Source: Circinella minor
Taxonomy: Eukaryota > Mucoromycota > Mucoromycetes > Mucorales > Lichtheimiaceae
Assembly (NCBI GenBank): GCA_016758965.1
Contig: JAEPRB010000081.1
Location: 90,003 to 154,002, forward strand
Direction: 5' to 3'
Length of the DNA stretch: 64,000 bases
Part shown: piece by piece, positions 49,762-63,224 of the stretch
Layout: every line of letters begins with the position of its first letter
Position numbering within the stretch: position 1 is the first letter of the stretch
Notes under the pieces: generated by a model
What the model was told of the DNA's origin: nothing
Database searches by the model: none
Seen by the model: the letters and a program-made list of their open reading frames with translations, nothing else
Program-made: the position numbers and the translations under genes

Positions 49762-52700
49762 ATGTTTTGGCGTTTTGGTTTTCATAATCCTTCAGCAATA
49801 GACACGTTGTTAGAACGCGAAGATATTGAATTAGAAGATATCTTGGAAGAAGAAGATCTCCTGCAGGAGGCAAAGTCTCATAACCAAAAACTGGTTGACT
49901 AGTATCCTTTTTTTTAAGTAGTATTAACATCTACTTTAACTTTTTATTATTATTATTATTATGCCTAGTGATCTTCTTCCTCTTTTTTTTTTTTTTTAAT
50001 TAACCATCCTCATTCTAATATACGCTTGGAAAAGAAGAAAAAAAAAAGGAATTAAAAACCAAAATGGTGGATGGACGAAATAGAAAACAATTACGGAATA
50101 TATGTATATATATAAATATTTATATATTACGAATACTAAAGCAACAACCAACAACCAAATTTATTATTATTCTTATATCAATAACCTTAACCACACTCAT
50201 TTTATTATTATTATTATTATCATAAAGTTTCTGCAAACCAGAGAATTTGACAAAACTATTAAACTATATTACAGCAACTGATCTTGATGAAAGTCGACGG
50301 TTCAAGTAAGTTTATACGTATTCTGAGGAAAAATAAAGGAGAATAGGATGATAATCATGAAACTAGTTAATAATAGTAATATATAAATTGGGTAGGTATC
50401 CGTTCCTTGCATGTGAGATTATGGCCTGTGAAATTCCACAAATTGTTGATAGTATCGTTTTGGATAATAAGGGTATGCTTGAATCATTTTGGGAGTTTTT
50501 AGATCGTCCTGCTGCTCCAAAGCATCTTGCAGATGAACCAACAACAAAATCAACAACAACATCCTCTTCTGTAAAACAACAACAGGAACAGGATAACGAT
50601 AACGATAACAATAAAAAAGAAGCTGATATTGAAGAGAAGACAACTGATAAAGTGGCAGATCAACAAAAACAACAGCAACCTGAAGATCAAGTGGAAGAAG
50701 AACAACAACAGGGAATCGATGAAGATGATGAAGAAGAGGAAGCCGAAGAAGAATTTGGATTAGATTCACTTCAAGCACAATATTTCTGTAAAACCATTAG
50801 TGTATTCTTAACAAAACGTACTACTGAGGTAAAGCAGAATAAACAAAACTATGTTTTATGAAGAAATGAGGAAAAGGCAAAAGTAGAAAAAAAAATAGTT
50901 TGGTATTACAGATTCGGCGATTTTATTCATCCGACTTTTATTATTATTATTATTATTATTATAGGTGCTAGATTTCATCAAGTCCAAGCCTAAACATTTG
51001 GAACAAATCTTAACTCATTTACAGACTTCTGCTATTATGGATTTGTTGTTGACATTGGTCCGAGTTGAAGAATTAGCTGAAGGAAAGGGTATTGTGCAGG
51101 TAAATAATAAATATCTTATTATCATTATTATATTGATAGAATTTGGTTCGTTAGATTACTAATAAAAAAAATGTTTACAGTGGTTAAGTGATAATGGATT
51201 ATTGGATAGCTTAGTAGATAGACTTGATCCTTATTTGGACAGTGAAGTGAGTAATTTGATTTACAAGATATATAAGATCTCAAAAAAAAAAAAAAAAAGG
51301 AAAGTAATCTGTTTACTAAATCTATACGGGTTTTTTTTATATTTTTGTTTAATATCAGGAACATTCTGTTGCTCAGCAATGTATATGTGAAATTATTCGT
51401 ATGTCGCAAACAAGTCTTGTGGAATCACCTAGTATTGGATTGAATGATTTGATTATTGATTTGAAAAGGTAATAATTCTCGGCTGTTTAGTAAAAAAAAA
51501 AAAGAGAAAAACGACATCCTGAATATTTGAATATACACATTTATAGTGAGCGGGTAATTCGAAAGTTAGCTAATTTCATGTTGGATGACAAGGCTCCAAA
51601 TTCAACTTCAACTTTAATCAATGGTGTCACAATTATTATTGATCTTATACGTCATAACAATAGGTATGTAACGAAAAGAAAAAAAAAACAGAGAGGGGGA
51701 AAGAGAAAAAGAGGGAAAACAAAATAAACTGAAATACTTACGTAAATATATATTGTAGTGATATGGATAATGATCCCATGCTCAATGGTACATATGGTTA
51801 TAATGCTAATCCGATGATTCGTCAAACTTCCGTTTCATTGGCTGACATGTTAAGAGTGTTAGCAGATCACGTTGGTGATTTTAACCGTTTATTGTTGAAC
51901 CCTCGATCTGTGGTAAAGTATAAGCTTTTCAATATCTTTTGTTTGTTTTAATTGAAAAGAAAGGAGAATTAACAAAAGTTGATATATATACATAAATATA
52001 TGCAATTTAGAATGGACCTATGCGAACTACATTAGGTGAACAAGTACCACTTGGTTTTGAACGTCTCAAGATTTGTGAGCTATTTGCTGAATTATTGCAT
52101 TGTTCCAACATGTCAAACTTAAACTCTAACGTTTTTGATGATGACGAAGATGAAGAAGAAGAAGATGTGAATGAGGAAAAAGATGATGCATCATCGACAA
52201 ATGAACAACAACGAATTGAGGATGTATCAAAGGACGAAAACAAAGAAAAGGATATCAATGAGGATAATAATGATAATAAGGAGACCTCTGTTGAACCTAC
52301 TACAACATCAACAACTAGTAAAAAAGACGATCACGATAACAAAGAAAAGGAAGAAAGATCAGCTGCTGGTTCGGCTGAAGAGGAAAAGAAAGAGGATTTA
52401 TCTATTGGAGATTATCTCAAGGTTCAATTTGTAGAACATCATGTTATGCCAACTTGTATTGTGAGTTTTCATTTCTTTTCTTTTTTTTTTATTCAACTTT
52501 CAAAAAATTAACAAGATCAACTCATTTTTTTTTAAAAAATGATAGGATTTATTCTTTGCGTTTCCATGGAACAACTTCTTACATTACGTCATTTATGACA
52601 TGCTTCATCAAGTTTTCAATGGACGTATGGATAAAGGATATAACCGACATTTGGCCATTTCAGTATTTAAGGATGGTAAATTAACTGATAAAATGGTACA

Positions 52701-54014
52701 AGCCCAAAAGGCTAATGACGAAGAATGGTATAGTCTCAATTTTTGGTTTTTTTTTTTTTTATAATGGATAGTTGAGAAAAGAGGAATGATGACTAAAGAC
52801 CTGTCTTTTTTTTTATTTTTGTAGCGCCAAGCCAAAGGGAATGCGTTTGGGCTATATGGGTCATTTGACATTTATTGCTGATGAAATTATTAAACTATTC
52901 GAAGGTTATCCTGAAGCTATTGTTGGTATGATCAAGAATGATGTTGATATGGATGCTTGGAATGAATATTGTAATTCCGAGTTGAAAGACACCAAAGAAC
53001 GTGATCGACTTCCTTTGGCAGGTCCACGACCTAATGATGGTATGGATGGCGCAGCTACTGATGAAGAAGAGGAGGAAGAACCATTAGAAGATGCCACCGC
53101 CGGTCAATATTCGAGATACCTTGGTAGACATGGTCCAGATGGAGATATAGATGATGATGAGGATGAAGAACATGAAAATTGGATCACGTAAGCAATGTTT
53201 TCTGTTATTGTTTCTAAGACAACAATTTATTGTTTCTGATGATTTTTTTTTTATTCAAATATTAGTGGACGAGATGATTATGATCGAGAATATTATGGTG
53301 GTGGTGCATTTGGTATGGGTAACAATGATCAACTTGCAGCCCATCATATGGCCGGTACTCACGATGAACTTGAAGATGATGAAGAGTATGGTAGTGACGA
53401 TGATGAGGTAAATATAATTCACAATAGATCGAAAGAAATTGAACTGGGTGCTACTGGTGTCACCTAAATATTGAGCGTATTGGATTAATTAAAGTTCTCT
53501 TTAACTTATTTAGGAATCTGGAAGAATACCCCAGGACTGGACGAGAGGATTTGCACCTTTCCCTCAAACTAGCATGTTGCATCGAACACAAAGTCATATT
53601 AGCGAAACTGAAGATGCAGATAATGATGACTTATATAAAGATACGAACAACAGTAACAATAATAACAATAATACTAAACAACAACAACCATCCACGACTA
53701 AACCTAATGACAACGACGATGAAGATGAAGATGATCCTTTTGGAGATTTTACTAGTAGTGATAATGATAATAATACAGATTGGACTCAAGGTTTTACTTC
53801 ACAGTTTGAAAGTATACATATTTCACAAGATGGAACTAATAAAGCAAGTCATTTATCAACAGGGGAAGTATTATCATCTACAACAGCAACAGAAAATGAT
53901 CCAAAGCAAAATATTACTCACGATTATGTCCGAGCTGTTAAAACAAAAGAAGAGGAAGGTGGGAAATTAGCAAAAGATTATCGACCAGAAGAAGAACAGC
54001 AGGGTGAAATTTAA
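49762..54014 (+). CDS. SAPS-domain protein (Sit4/PP6 phosphatase-associated)
   Basis: SAPS proteins (yeast Sap155/185/190, animal PP6R1-3) are regulatory subunits of Sit4/PP6 phosphatase, acting in TORC1 signalling and cell-cycle entry. Thirteen exons fit, from 49762-49901 to 53514-54014, totalling 2,871 nt or 956 aa. The start MFWRFGFHNPSAIDTLLERE is the family hallmark. The SAPS region continues with LVDYFCKPENLTKLLNYI, FKYPFLACEIMACEI, MDLLLTLVRVEE, WLSDNGLLDSLVDRLDP, ERLKICELFAELLHCSNM, HHVMPTCIDLFFAFPWNNFLH and GYMGHLTFIADEI. Two acidic Gln/Glu/Asn-rich inserts interrupt it (exon 3 and exon 9), and the C-terminal ~250 residues are acidic and low in complexity. The gene converges on AVT1. 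Confidence 0.93.
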
Positions 54015-54829
54015 AAATAAACATGCGCACATATATACACACTCTCTCTCCTCGCTTTTTACAAAACAAAAAATATTTGATTAGAAAAAAAAAGGAAACC
54101 TAACCTTTTTTATTATTTTACAAGATAGTACATATCATCTTTTTATCATCATTCATCCTTTCCCTTACTTTTTTCTTTCTTTCTTTTTTTATATATATAG
54201 TTTTACTTATTATATATACATACATTTTTCTATTCAAATGGGTTAAAATAATAGTGGAACAAAAAAAAAAAAAAGAAAATGGTTTATTCACATATTATAT
54301 ATACGCTTCAGCACTCATAAATAGCTCTCCCTTCGCTTTCTCTTTTCCTCACTTACCCATTCTATTAAACCCTTTCTTTTTTCTCTGATACTTATTATAT
54401 TAACTCGTAACACTTTTTTTTTTATTTCTTCTCTTCGTATTCATTATCAAGTTACTCTCACACATTTTATTTCCCCCCCCTTCTATCTCTCCCCACTTGT
54501 CTTTGTAGTATCACTTATATTTTTTGTGGATTTAATGTCTTACATGACTATTTTTCTTGTACAAAAAAAAAACCTTTTTTTTTTATTAATTTGTTTGTAA
54601 ACTGTAGTATGTATACATATATGTATATATTACCAACTTATTTCTAATCGCTTGGAATGTCATTTTTTAAGTGAAAAAAAAAATTAAGATATTTTGTTGT
54701 AAAATCAAATGATAACACTGTTATGGATCAAAATATATAGTGCATAAGTTTTATTTGTAAAATAATAGATAAAAAGTTTTGTCTCTTGACGATAATAATA
54801 GCGAGATTGGGAATAAATATGTATGATAT
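54015..54829. terminator. Convergent 3' region of SAPS gene and AVT1
   Basis: This 815-bp stretch joins the 3' ends of two convergent genes. It is made of alternating T/C-rich and A-rich tracts with an A15 run near 54260. Candidate poly(A) signals are present on both strands, but none is distinctive. No gene is visible. Confidence 0.45.
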
Positions 54830-57139
54830 CTAAAGATTATTGGGTAAAAAACTCCAAATAGTACCAAGAATAGCCATGATAGTGGATATAATCAATATAA
54901 AGTTATTTACAATAGATTCTTTCCAAGTAATTGAACTACCAAACAACCTACGGTAACATAATAAAGGAAAGATAGCCGAAATACCAAAACTAAACAATGC
55001 ACCCAAAAGTGACTATATTAGGAGAAGATAGATGGAGAGTAAGTAATGTGATGAAACATGATCTCGGTTTTATAGAAACTTTTTTTTTTTTAATTTATTT
55101 TTGACAACTCTTATCTTTTTGTGGTTTTTAAGAAAAGAAAAATGAAAAAAAAAAAGAGTATAAATATTTACCACCACACGATCAAAACCAGGAAATACCG
55201 TGGCAACGTAAACAATCACAAGGCTAACAATGATCCGAATAGATGCTGTGACAAGATGTTTTCTCCAAGGGTGAAACCGAATCCAATCTTCAAACTTGTT
55301 CAACAAAGATAATTCTAAACTCAAACTGACTGGATTTAACATTAGCCCATATTTTGCAAGAGGAGTTAAAACAATTAATCCTACACCAAACTGTGTAAGA
55401 GCTTTATTATATTCCGGTATGTTTGCCAAATTTTGTGTGATCTATATATAAATATATAAAAAAAGAGAATAATGAAGTCCGGGAGTAACGGACAATAAAG
55501 CAGTTAACAAGCAGCAACTCAATTGATAAATAATAACAAATACGTAACAAAAAATATATTTCTTTATTTAGAATAAATGAAAATACTATTTTACTATTAT
55601 TTACCTCCTGCATCGTTTCTAATCCAAACATCAAATAGCCTGTCACAGCCATAATGGTATAAGCTCCAACAGTAACAAGGTACGAAATGTCAACCATCTT
55701 TTCATATTGTTTTGGATCTTCCATATCACGGTAAATTGACGGGAAGACGGCATGCCCAGAAAACCCTGCCATAGCAAGTCCAAAAGTCAGTGGAACGTTG
55801 TACAATTCTGAAGGAAATATTTCTGTTTCCTATAAATACGTATATATTAATTATTATATATATAAAACAAAGGAGATTAATAAGGTCATGTTAAGGCTCG
55901 TGTTTTTGTGTATGATATGTTGCCACATTATTCATTTACCATGGGATCTAACAAACTACCAGGTCGTGTTGATTTGGAGAATCCATCTACAGTGACAGTC
56001 ATCAATAAACAAACACATGCCAAAATACCGACTAAACTTGTCAATGCCAATTTCCTCATAGGTAAAAACATAGTAGGTGTCAAGAGAAAAAATGAAATAA
56101 TCCGAACAGTAATCAAATCAATTTCCGGATAAAAGGATTGAATACCATCACCCAATAAGACAACCATAGCAATACCAATCGTCATGAGTTCAACAATAAA
56201 TACACCACTGACCCAAGCTCTTCCAGATTCATTAAATGCAGCAGCTCCCATATCACCATAAGTACTTGAACCCTCGGCATAGTCCAAACATCGAACAATG
56301 ATTTTGGCAGTATAATTGGTCCCCAAAGCACAAAATAAAAATGTAAATGATCCGATTAACCAACCGCCACATCGAAAAGCTAACGGTAAAGCTAGAATAC
56401 CAATACCAATCAGCACATTGACAGCATTGAATACAGATTGTAAAAATGTGGATTTGAGCTGTGATTGTTGCTGTGCTTGGTGTGGATCCATATCATGTTG
56501 TTGTAATAGCTGCTGAGATAAAACGGAAGCGACGGTCGTGTGACGTGATAAGGCAGGAAATAGATGATAGTTTCCACCTGTAGCCGTACGTTGTGATAAG
56601 GTTCTACCTAATGATGCTTCATCATAGACAAAGGGTCTGTATAAAGAATAAAAAAGTAAAGTTTTTGCGTTATTATTGCTATTGCATGTAATATTACATC
56701 ACTGTACAACTTCTACCCCACATAATTATTAAGGTTTAAAAAGAAAAATGATGGGAGGAACGAGTTATTTTTGCTTTCAACATATGATAGGTGAGGCATA
56801 TATAGATAAAAAAATTTTTTTTTTTGCTCACCTCGAAAGTTTAGAATCTTCGCTTATCCGGCCTCGTTCCTCTTCATCCAAAGGTCGTTGTTGATCTGGG
56901 GTATTGATATCTTCATTGATACTGGATGGCGGTGCATTCAAATTCTCTGCAACATATAAAATACTTGCGCGAGAATAAGATCCAGTAAATGATTCCATGG
57001 TATCACGGAAAGATCTTGGAGATGCATCAGAGACATATTGATCTTCTTGTTGATTACTCGTTGCAGGGTATAAGGATCCATAGTTTGGAGGTAAACGAGC
57101 TGGATGTGTATTTGAAGGAACTCGAATAGGCGTTGACAT
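54830..57139 (-). CDS. AVT1: Vacuolar amino-acid transporter, AVT1 type (AAAP family)
   Basis: AAAP transporters carry amino acids across membranes; yeast Avt1 moves neutral amino acids into the vacuole by proton antiport. Five exons fit: 57139-56832, 56636-55940, 55829-55605, 55441-55172 and 55012-54830, totalling 1,683 nt or 560 aa. A ~170-residue hydrophilic N-terminus comes first, as in Avt1. About eleven membrane segments follow, starting with the family motif FNAVNVLIGIGILALPLAFR. Others include WVSGVFIVELMTIGIAMVVLL, LTFGLAMAGFSGHAVFPSIY and ILIISTIMAILGTIWSFL near the C-terminus. FSGHAVFPSIYRDM is strongly conserved in fungal Avt1. The substrate is not determined by sequence. A minus-strand TATA-like TATATAAA lies at about 57267-57274. 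Confidence 0.92.
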
Positions 57140-58605
57140 TATTTATTATTACGTATTTTTTAAGTAAAAAGGAGAAAAAAACGAGAAAGAAAAAAAGATA
57201 AGAACTTTTTTGTTTTTTTTTTTCTCAAAAAAAGTAAATTAAAAAGAAAAAAGATATGGACCGCTTTTTATATAAAGAGGTTTATGTATGTGTGTGTGCC
57301 TTTGTTGTTGTTGTTTTGATCTTGACACGCTTTATTAACACACAAATTATGTAATGTGTACAAGTATGCAATTATAGTATATACCTATATATATATATAT
57401 ATAAATGAAACAAAACACACACACATTTTAGGTTACCAAAGAGAGAACACCCGAAAAGGTTGAGAGGTTATATTGAAAGGGGCAGGTAGGAGATTTTTAT
57501 ATAAAGTAAATAAAAACAATAAAAATACTCTGATCACCACCTATCATCATTATCAGCATCATCGTTTATCAATATGTTTTATTATGCAAAAAAAAAAAAA
57601 AAAAAAAAAAATAACGAGTAACTTTAAAAAATAAGAGGCTGTCAAAAAGTCTGGATTGTAATTATGTGTCTCATGTTTATACCAACCGCGGTTGATCAAC
57701 TATTGCTATGTGCAACAATCAACAAATAAAAAAAAAATTGGTTTTTTTTTTTCCCCCAGGTCAACCAATACATTACATCTCTCTAACTTTCTTACTCAAT
57801 CTTTACCCTATCATACTAGCTCCTGTAAATATAAAAAAAAAAAAAATCCTCCCCACCCCTTACTGATGAAACTACTAGGTGACATTGTGTTTATACATTT
57901 GATGTATTGAGTTAGTATGTCCATTTAGTTGATAAAACCCAAGTTTCATGTCAACGGGTCGGAGTGAATAGCAACAATAACAACCATGGCAACAAAAAAA
58001 AAAAAAAAATAACAAGTTTTTTTCTTTCTAAAAAAAAAAAAAAGTTGTAAAATTATAAAATAATTAAAAATGTTAAATGACCACTCATACAAAATTCATC
58101 TTTCTTCATCAATTATTATTGTAAAAAACAGACAAGATGATGCCATATAAAAAAATGATGTAATTTTTTTCTTTTTATAAAATGTCGGTCAATCAAAAAA
58201 AAAGTGTACAGTGTAGAGAAAGGGGACCATAAGCCTACTATCTTTTTCAATTGTTCACTCCTTAGCCGAAGGAGTACGTCTTTTTTTTTTTTCTTCTTCT
58301 TCTTCTTCTTGTTGCCCTTCTTTTTCTTTTTTTCCTTTCAATTATTGTGTTATTTAAGCCATTATTTATTGTTTATCCTTTCCATTCTCTTATTCTTTCT
58401 CCTTTCTTATCTTTTATTTTAAGGTAAAATAAAATATAATAATAGTAAATGATTACAATTTTCTATTTATCAAATGACAATGTGCGTCTGTCCTTGTGAA
58501 CCATTTCGAATGAATGTATGAATGATTGAATGAATGAGTAAAACTCAAATGTCATGTGTTTTTTTTTTTTTTTTTTACTTTACTTTTAGTGCTCATTGAT
58601 ATAAA
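57140..58605. promoter_or_regulatory. Divergent promoter region of AVT1 and bZIP gene
   Basis: This 1.47-kb stretch holds a TATA-like element on the AVT1 side (TATATAAA, minus strand, 57267-57274), a (TA)n run near 57391-57404 and an A24 run at 57588-57611. Long T and A tracts and CTT repeats near 58293-58310 precede the bZIP gene. No gene is visible. Confidence 0.5.
57588..57611. repeat. A24 homopolymer
   Basis: Twenty-four consecutive A bases lie between the divergent AVT1 and bZIP genes. Such long poly(dA:dT) tracts exclude nucleosomes in fungal promoters. A retroposed poly(A) tail is an alternative, but no matching retrocopy is seen beside it. Confidence 0.85.
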
Positions 58606-60094
58606 ATGACTAATATCCAAGATAATGTTCCGAATACAACCAATGTCGACTTTTCAGGTCAGACCAGTAAAACACCAGAACAAGGTTTGTTTATTAGACT
58701 TTTTTTTTTTTTTTTTTTGCTTTACTTTACTATTATTACGAATATTTACAGATTTGATAGAAACTAGTGTTCAAACGGGGTTATATATATCGAGTTTCTT
58801 AAAGGGGAAAAACAAAAGAGAGAGAGAGAGAGAGAGAGAGCTTAATGTCAAAAGCTATCAAGCTTACAATAAACTAAGCTAAACTAAACCAAAATAAAAT
58901 AATTTAGTGTCAACAGATAATAGTCCCCCTATGGCAGTATTACCATTAAATTCAAGTGCTAAATTGGATCAAGAACCCAATCCATTTGAACAAAGTTTTT
59001 CGACTGTTACTGCACCATCTGAACGACCTAGTCATCAACAACAACAACATTCCTATGATAATAACAATAATAAACGAAGCGAAAGTTTAAGTAGCAGTAG
59101 TACAAGTACAACAACAAGCAATAGTAGTAATAATGGTAATAATCAACAACAAAAGACTATATTACCACCTGTTGCAGCTATTGCAAGTCCAGTACCACCT
59201 TTGTTAAGAAGTGGTGTATTACCAAAAGATGTTGCGAACCAAATTGCATGGAATTCACTTCGAGCTGGTCCATTATCACCTTCGATGTTACAAGGACCTC
59301 AAAAACCTTCCAGTTTTGAAGTGACTACTAACAATTATAATATACCATCTACATCTTCACCTTCGTATTCATCATTATCATCTAATAACAGCACAATAGT
59401 AATAGCTTCATTGCAACAACAACAAGTGCAGCACCGACAATCACATCATAATCTAAGACCTATGAGTCACATTTATGCTCCAGGTATAGTAAACATAACT
59501 TTTTTTTTTCCTTTTAAGAATATGGGAGAGGGAAACCCCAAGGGGGGGGACATTTTGAAAGAAAAAGAATCAGATAAAGATAAGGAGATAGAGACAGAAA
59601 TAAAAAATTGAAAGACAATGATTTAATAAAAAAATAAAAAAAAATAGACCCAGCTCTTTCATTTGCCATGGCAGGTCCTGCGGTAGATGAAGTTGCGCAA
59701 AATGATTATGTCAACGCACGGTCCAGTTCAATAAGTAGTTCCGCTAGCGCAACTAGTATTTCACCCACAGCAACAACACATAATAATTTGATGAATAGTA
59801 ACCATGATGACCGACGACGGCCTTCCGAACCTATGACTATGAAATCAAAACATGATACCAATCTTCAGTTTTATCAAGATAATAATAATGATGATAATGA
59901 TAATAACAGTAATGATAATACCATAAAAACTAAAAAGCGAGCAAGATCCACGTCCAATACTGATAAAGATGAAGATGATAAAAAACGGAAAAATTTTCTT
60001 GAACGTAATCGTATTGGTAAATATTTTTTTCTTTTTTGGTCAGATTTTCTATGTGTTTCTGTTTTTCTATTGACAGAACTAAATGAATATAATG

Positions 60095-60134
<40 letters not shown>

Positions 60135-60732
60135 AATATGTGATAGAACTATGATTTTAATACTGAGAAAAAAAAACTTTATATTGTATATATAAATATA
60201 TTTAGCTGCATTAAAATGTCGTCAACGTAAAAAACAATGGCTCAATAATTTGCAGACAAGAGTTGAGTATTTGACCAATGATAATGAGCAACTTCAAGCT
60301 CAATCAAATGCATTACGTGAAGAAATTGTCAATTTGAAAACATTACTTTTAGCACATAAAGATTGTCCAATTGCTCAACAACAGCAACAAGGAGTATTTC
60401 ATGAATTACAACAAGATCAAGATCAAGAACAACAACAACAACAACATAATCAACATCATTATCATCATAATCAAAATCAAAATAAAGCATCATCATCACT
60501 TATCCATCCATTTACTGAACCAGAACTTATACCAATTCGATACTCATCAGCAACATCATCTACTCCTAATAATACTAATAATAATACCGACAATAACAAC
60601 AATAATAACAATAATAATAATAATAATAATAATAACACAACAAATAACATGCAACAAAATATGATGACATTTTCTAGTCATCCACAAGCACAAAGTATGG
60701 TTGCAGGAACATCAAGTGTATTACGTTTTTAA
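58606..60732 (+). CDS. bZIP transcription factor, Atf1/ATF-CREB type
   Basis: Atf1-like factors bind CRE sites and are targets of stress MAP kinases. Four exons fit: 58606-58684, 58908-59483, 59648-60016 and 60206-60732, totalling 1,551 nt or 516 aa. The basic region is NFLERNRIAALKCRQRKKQW (about residues 334-353). A leucine zipper follows (LQTRVEYLTNDNEQLQAQ, then ALREEIVNLKTLLLAH). Near the N-terminus, EPNPFEQSF (about residues 49-57) matches the conserved Atf1 HRA/osmotic-stress element. KCRQRKKQWL is the typical ATF2/Atf1 signature. The rest is Ser/Asn/Gln-rich, with a long poly-Asn run near 60585-60645. Several SP/TP sites could be MAPK targets. Exon 1 joins over a 223-bp intron that contains a possible extra segment near 58750 whose phase does not fit. 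Confidence 0.9.
58817..58840. repeat. (AG)n microsatellite in bZIP intron 1
   Basis: About twelve AG units lie within the first intron of the bZIP gene, ahead of its acceptor at 58907. Confidence 0.85.
60095..60134. repeat. (AT)n(GT)n compound microsatellite in bZIP intron 3
   Basis: About 12 AT units are followed directly by 8 GT units in the intron that splits the basic region. Alternating purine-pyrimidine DNA like this can adopt Z-form and is highly slippage-prone. Confidence 0.85.
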
Positions 60733-61069
60733 AAAACAACAACAACATTTATATTTCATCTCAACATAGTTTTTTTTTTTTTCCCGATACGTATAATTTT
60801 ATACAACAATACATTTTCCAATAAATAGTACGATTTCCCCTCCACTCAACCTTTTGTAAATTCTTTCATTCTATACTATATAAATTTAAAAATAAAATGT
60901 AAAAAGGAAAAAAAAAAAAAAAAAAATTAATTTCCCGCAATCAACTTTTTTAAGTTTACGCACGTTTTTGTTGACGGTTTTTAACCTGATAAAAATAAAA
61001 TGTATGGTAACACTACATATAAAAATGATTATAAATGGAAAATTGTCTAAAGTAGATCACTTAACTTTA

Positions 61070-61076
<7 letters not shown>

Positions 61077-61110
<34 letters not shown>
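61077..61110. repeat. (GA)n microsatellite
   Basis: Seventeen GA units lie about 350 bp downstream of the bZIP stop codon. A (TCC)n tract follows about 70 bp later, so purine and pyrimidine strands are strongly polarised here. Confidence 0.85.
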
Positions 61111-61114
<4 letters not shown>

Positions 61115-62005
61115 AGAAAATAATAATAATAATGCAACTAATTTAACAAAATTTACTTTTGCCCAGACAATTGTTTCCTCCTCCTCCTCCTCCTCCTTCT
61201 TCTTTTATTATAATCTCCTTCAATGTAACAAACTATTATTTTTTTTGTTAAGTTAAAAAATAAGGAGAGAAGGACGAGGGTGGATTACGATTAATGTAAT
61301 GATCAACATTATCGTTGGTACTGTTGCTAAATCCCTACATTTATTAAGAAAAATAAATGTTGCCTAGTTATTATTACTAAAATATCAACAAAAAAAAAAA
61401 GTGTTTGTAAAATAATAATAATGTCATAGAGAAAAAAAAAATGATTATTCTATTTAAAGAAACCCTTATAACCCTTTTTTTTTTTTGACATTAATTATAT
61501 TAAAAAATAAGAAGAAAATATAATTTATGACCCTATTATATCATCACTCATGTCAATCATACAGATAATATGAAATCTCAGAGTAAAAAAAAGACTCCTT
61601 TTTTTTTTTTTTTTTTACGTATCTTACTATATAATAATACTTACAAGTAGATTAACATTAACAAACGTTTTCTTTTCTCCCAATTTAGTATATATACATA
61701 TTGTTATCATCACGATGAAACATAAACGATAATTTGTTATTCACAGATGATACTTTTTTTAATCCACAATGATGCAGTTTCGGGGACATCATACACAAGT
61801 CATATTTATTATTTATTTATTGAGATATACCCAAAAAAAATTTATGCAAACTTTTATTTTTTAAAAAAAAAGATAAATAGTGTGTCACTCAAAATATTAA
61901 CAAACTAGCAAAAAATATATAAATTGTTACCAAGGTTATTAACATAATTTCTTATGCAAAACAAATGTATAACAAATTGGGTCAAATGAACATTTAAATG
62001 TACTG

Positions 62006-62029
62006 TTTTTTTTTTTTTTTTTTTTTTTT
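62006..62029. repeat. T24 homopolymer
   Basis: Twenty-four consecutive T bases lie in the bZIP to PDK-like intergenic region. On the minus strand this would be a poly(A) tract. No retroposed sequence is recognised next to it. Confidence 0.85.
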
Positions 62030-63054
62030 ACCTTTACTCAGTAAAGATGTATATACATATTAAGTAATTTTAATGTATATAAATATATCACTTATTACTC
62101 TTCTTGGTAGTACTAAAAGTAGTAGTAAAAAGATGTTTTGATGATACAAACAAGGACCGAGGATAGTTACCTTAGCGATACCAATAAAAACATCTCCAGA
62201 CTTAGGACGATCTTGCATATCTTTTTGTTGTTTATTATCTATTTTTCAAAAGAAAGACCCGTAAAAAACAATACAACACTATTTAGAAGAGCTCAAAATT
62301 ATTATTATTTTAAAAGAAAAAGTTTATTCTATGTATATAATGAAGGGTGAAATGAAAGACAAAAAAGTATTATCATATATAAAAAACAACAAAAAGATAA
62401 TTATTCACTCGTGATGGTTATAATCGTTCTTTCCATTACGTACGTACTGTAATAAATTAACGATATCTAATGCACTAAGAGTAGTTATTACATTATGTAT
62501 CCTTTGCACTTTTTTCTTTAAAGTTCCGATATAAGGATATAGACGAGTAATAAAAAGTTTTGTCAATTATTACGTATGGATTTTCTAGATATGCAAACCA
62601 TCTGCATCATTATTCCTTGTCAGACATATACTAATAGTCGAGGATAAAAATAAATAAATAAATAATATAAAAACCTTTTTTTTCTGTTTATCTCATTTCA
62701 GATGTGGGGTGGCAATTAATGGAATTGAGTTGTTAAGTTAAGCCCAAAAAGCGTTTTTTTTTAATCTTATAATGTTATCGGAGCCCAATAACATTGGGAA
62801 AAGAATATGCATATCTTAATTTTGGGGGAATTAGAGGTTCAGGAAAAGGGGGTGGTAAGAATTAGAAAGGTCTATTGAAAAAAAAAAGTTGAAAAAGGAG
62901 AGAGAGAGAGATATATATTATCAATGCAAGGGGGGGGGGGAGGCAAGGTGGTAAGAAAAAAAAAAGTGTTTCTGTATAGAAGCTATAGAACAGTTATCAT
63001 TCAAAAGGGCCTCCCCCCCCGACATGTTATAACTTGGTGGAAATTTTATTTTTG

Positions 63055-63063
63055 TATATAAAG
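63055..63063 (+). promoter_or_regulatory. TATA box of PDK-like gene
   Basis: TATATAAAG lies 170 bp upstream of the start codon at 63225 and is followed by long T/C-rich tracts, the usual layout for promoters in this window. Confidence 0.5.
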
Positions 63064-63224
63064 AGTAATTCGTTTTTCCCTCCTTGGGCACTTTTCTTTT
63101 TTTTTTTTTTTATTTGATTATTTATTATTCTTCTCTTCGTGTGTTTTTTTCTTCTATTATCTTTTTTTTTTTCTACTTTCAAAGTCTCTTAACTACTTTA
63201 TAATAATAACTAGTAATATCAATA

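Larger units (their letters stand above)
60733..63224. other. Intergenic, homopolymer- and repeat-rich
   Basis: This 2.5-kb stretch has no gene. It is unusually dense in simple repeats: (GA)n at 61077-61110, (TCC)n near 61180-61200, T24 at 62006-62029, G11 at 62930-62940 and C8 at 63013-63020. The last 170 bp contain the TATA box and pyrimidine tracts of the PDK-like gene. Confidence 0.6.

Noticed and set aside
57588..57611. A24 run as the tail of a retroposed copy
   Set aside because: No retrocopied gene or target duplication is visible beside it; promoter poly(dA:dT) is simpler.
58745..58785. Possible cassette exon in bZIP intron 1 (after CAG near 58753)
   Set aside because: No donor restores the phase required by the exon at 58908, so the direct joining of 58684 to 58908 is preferred.
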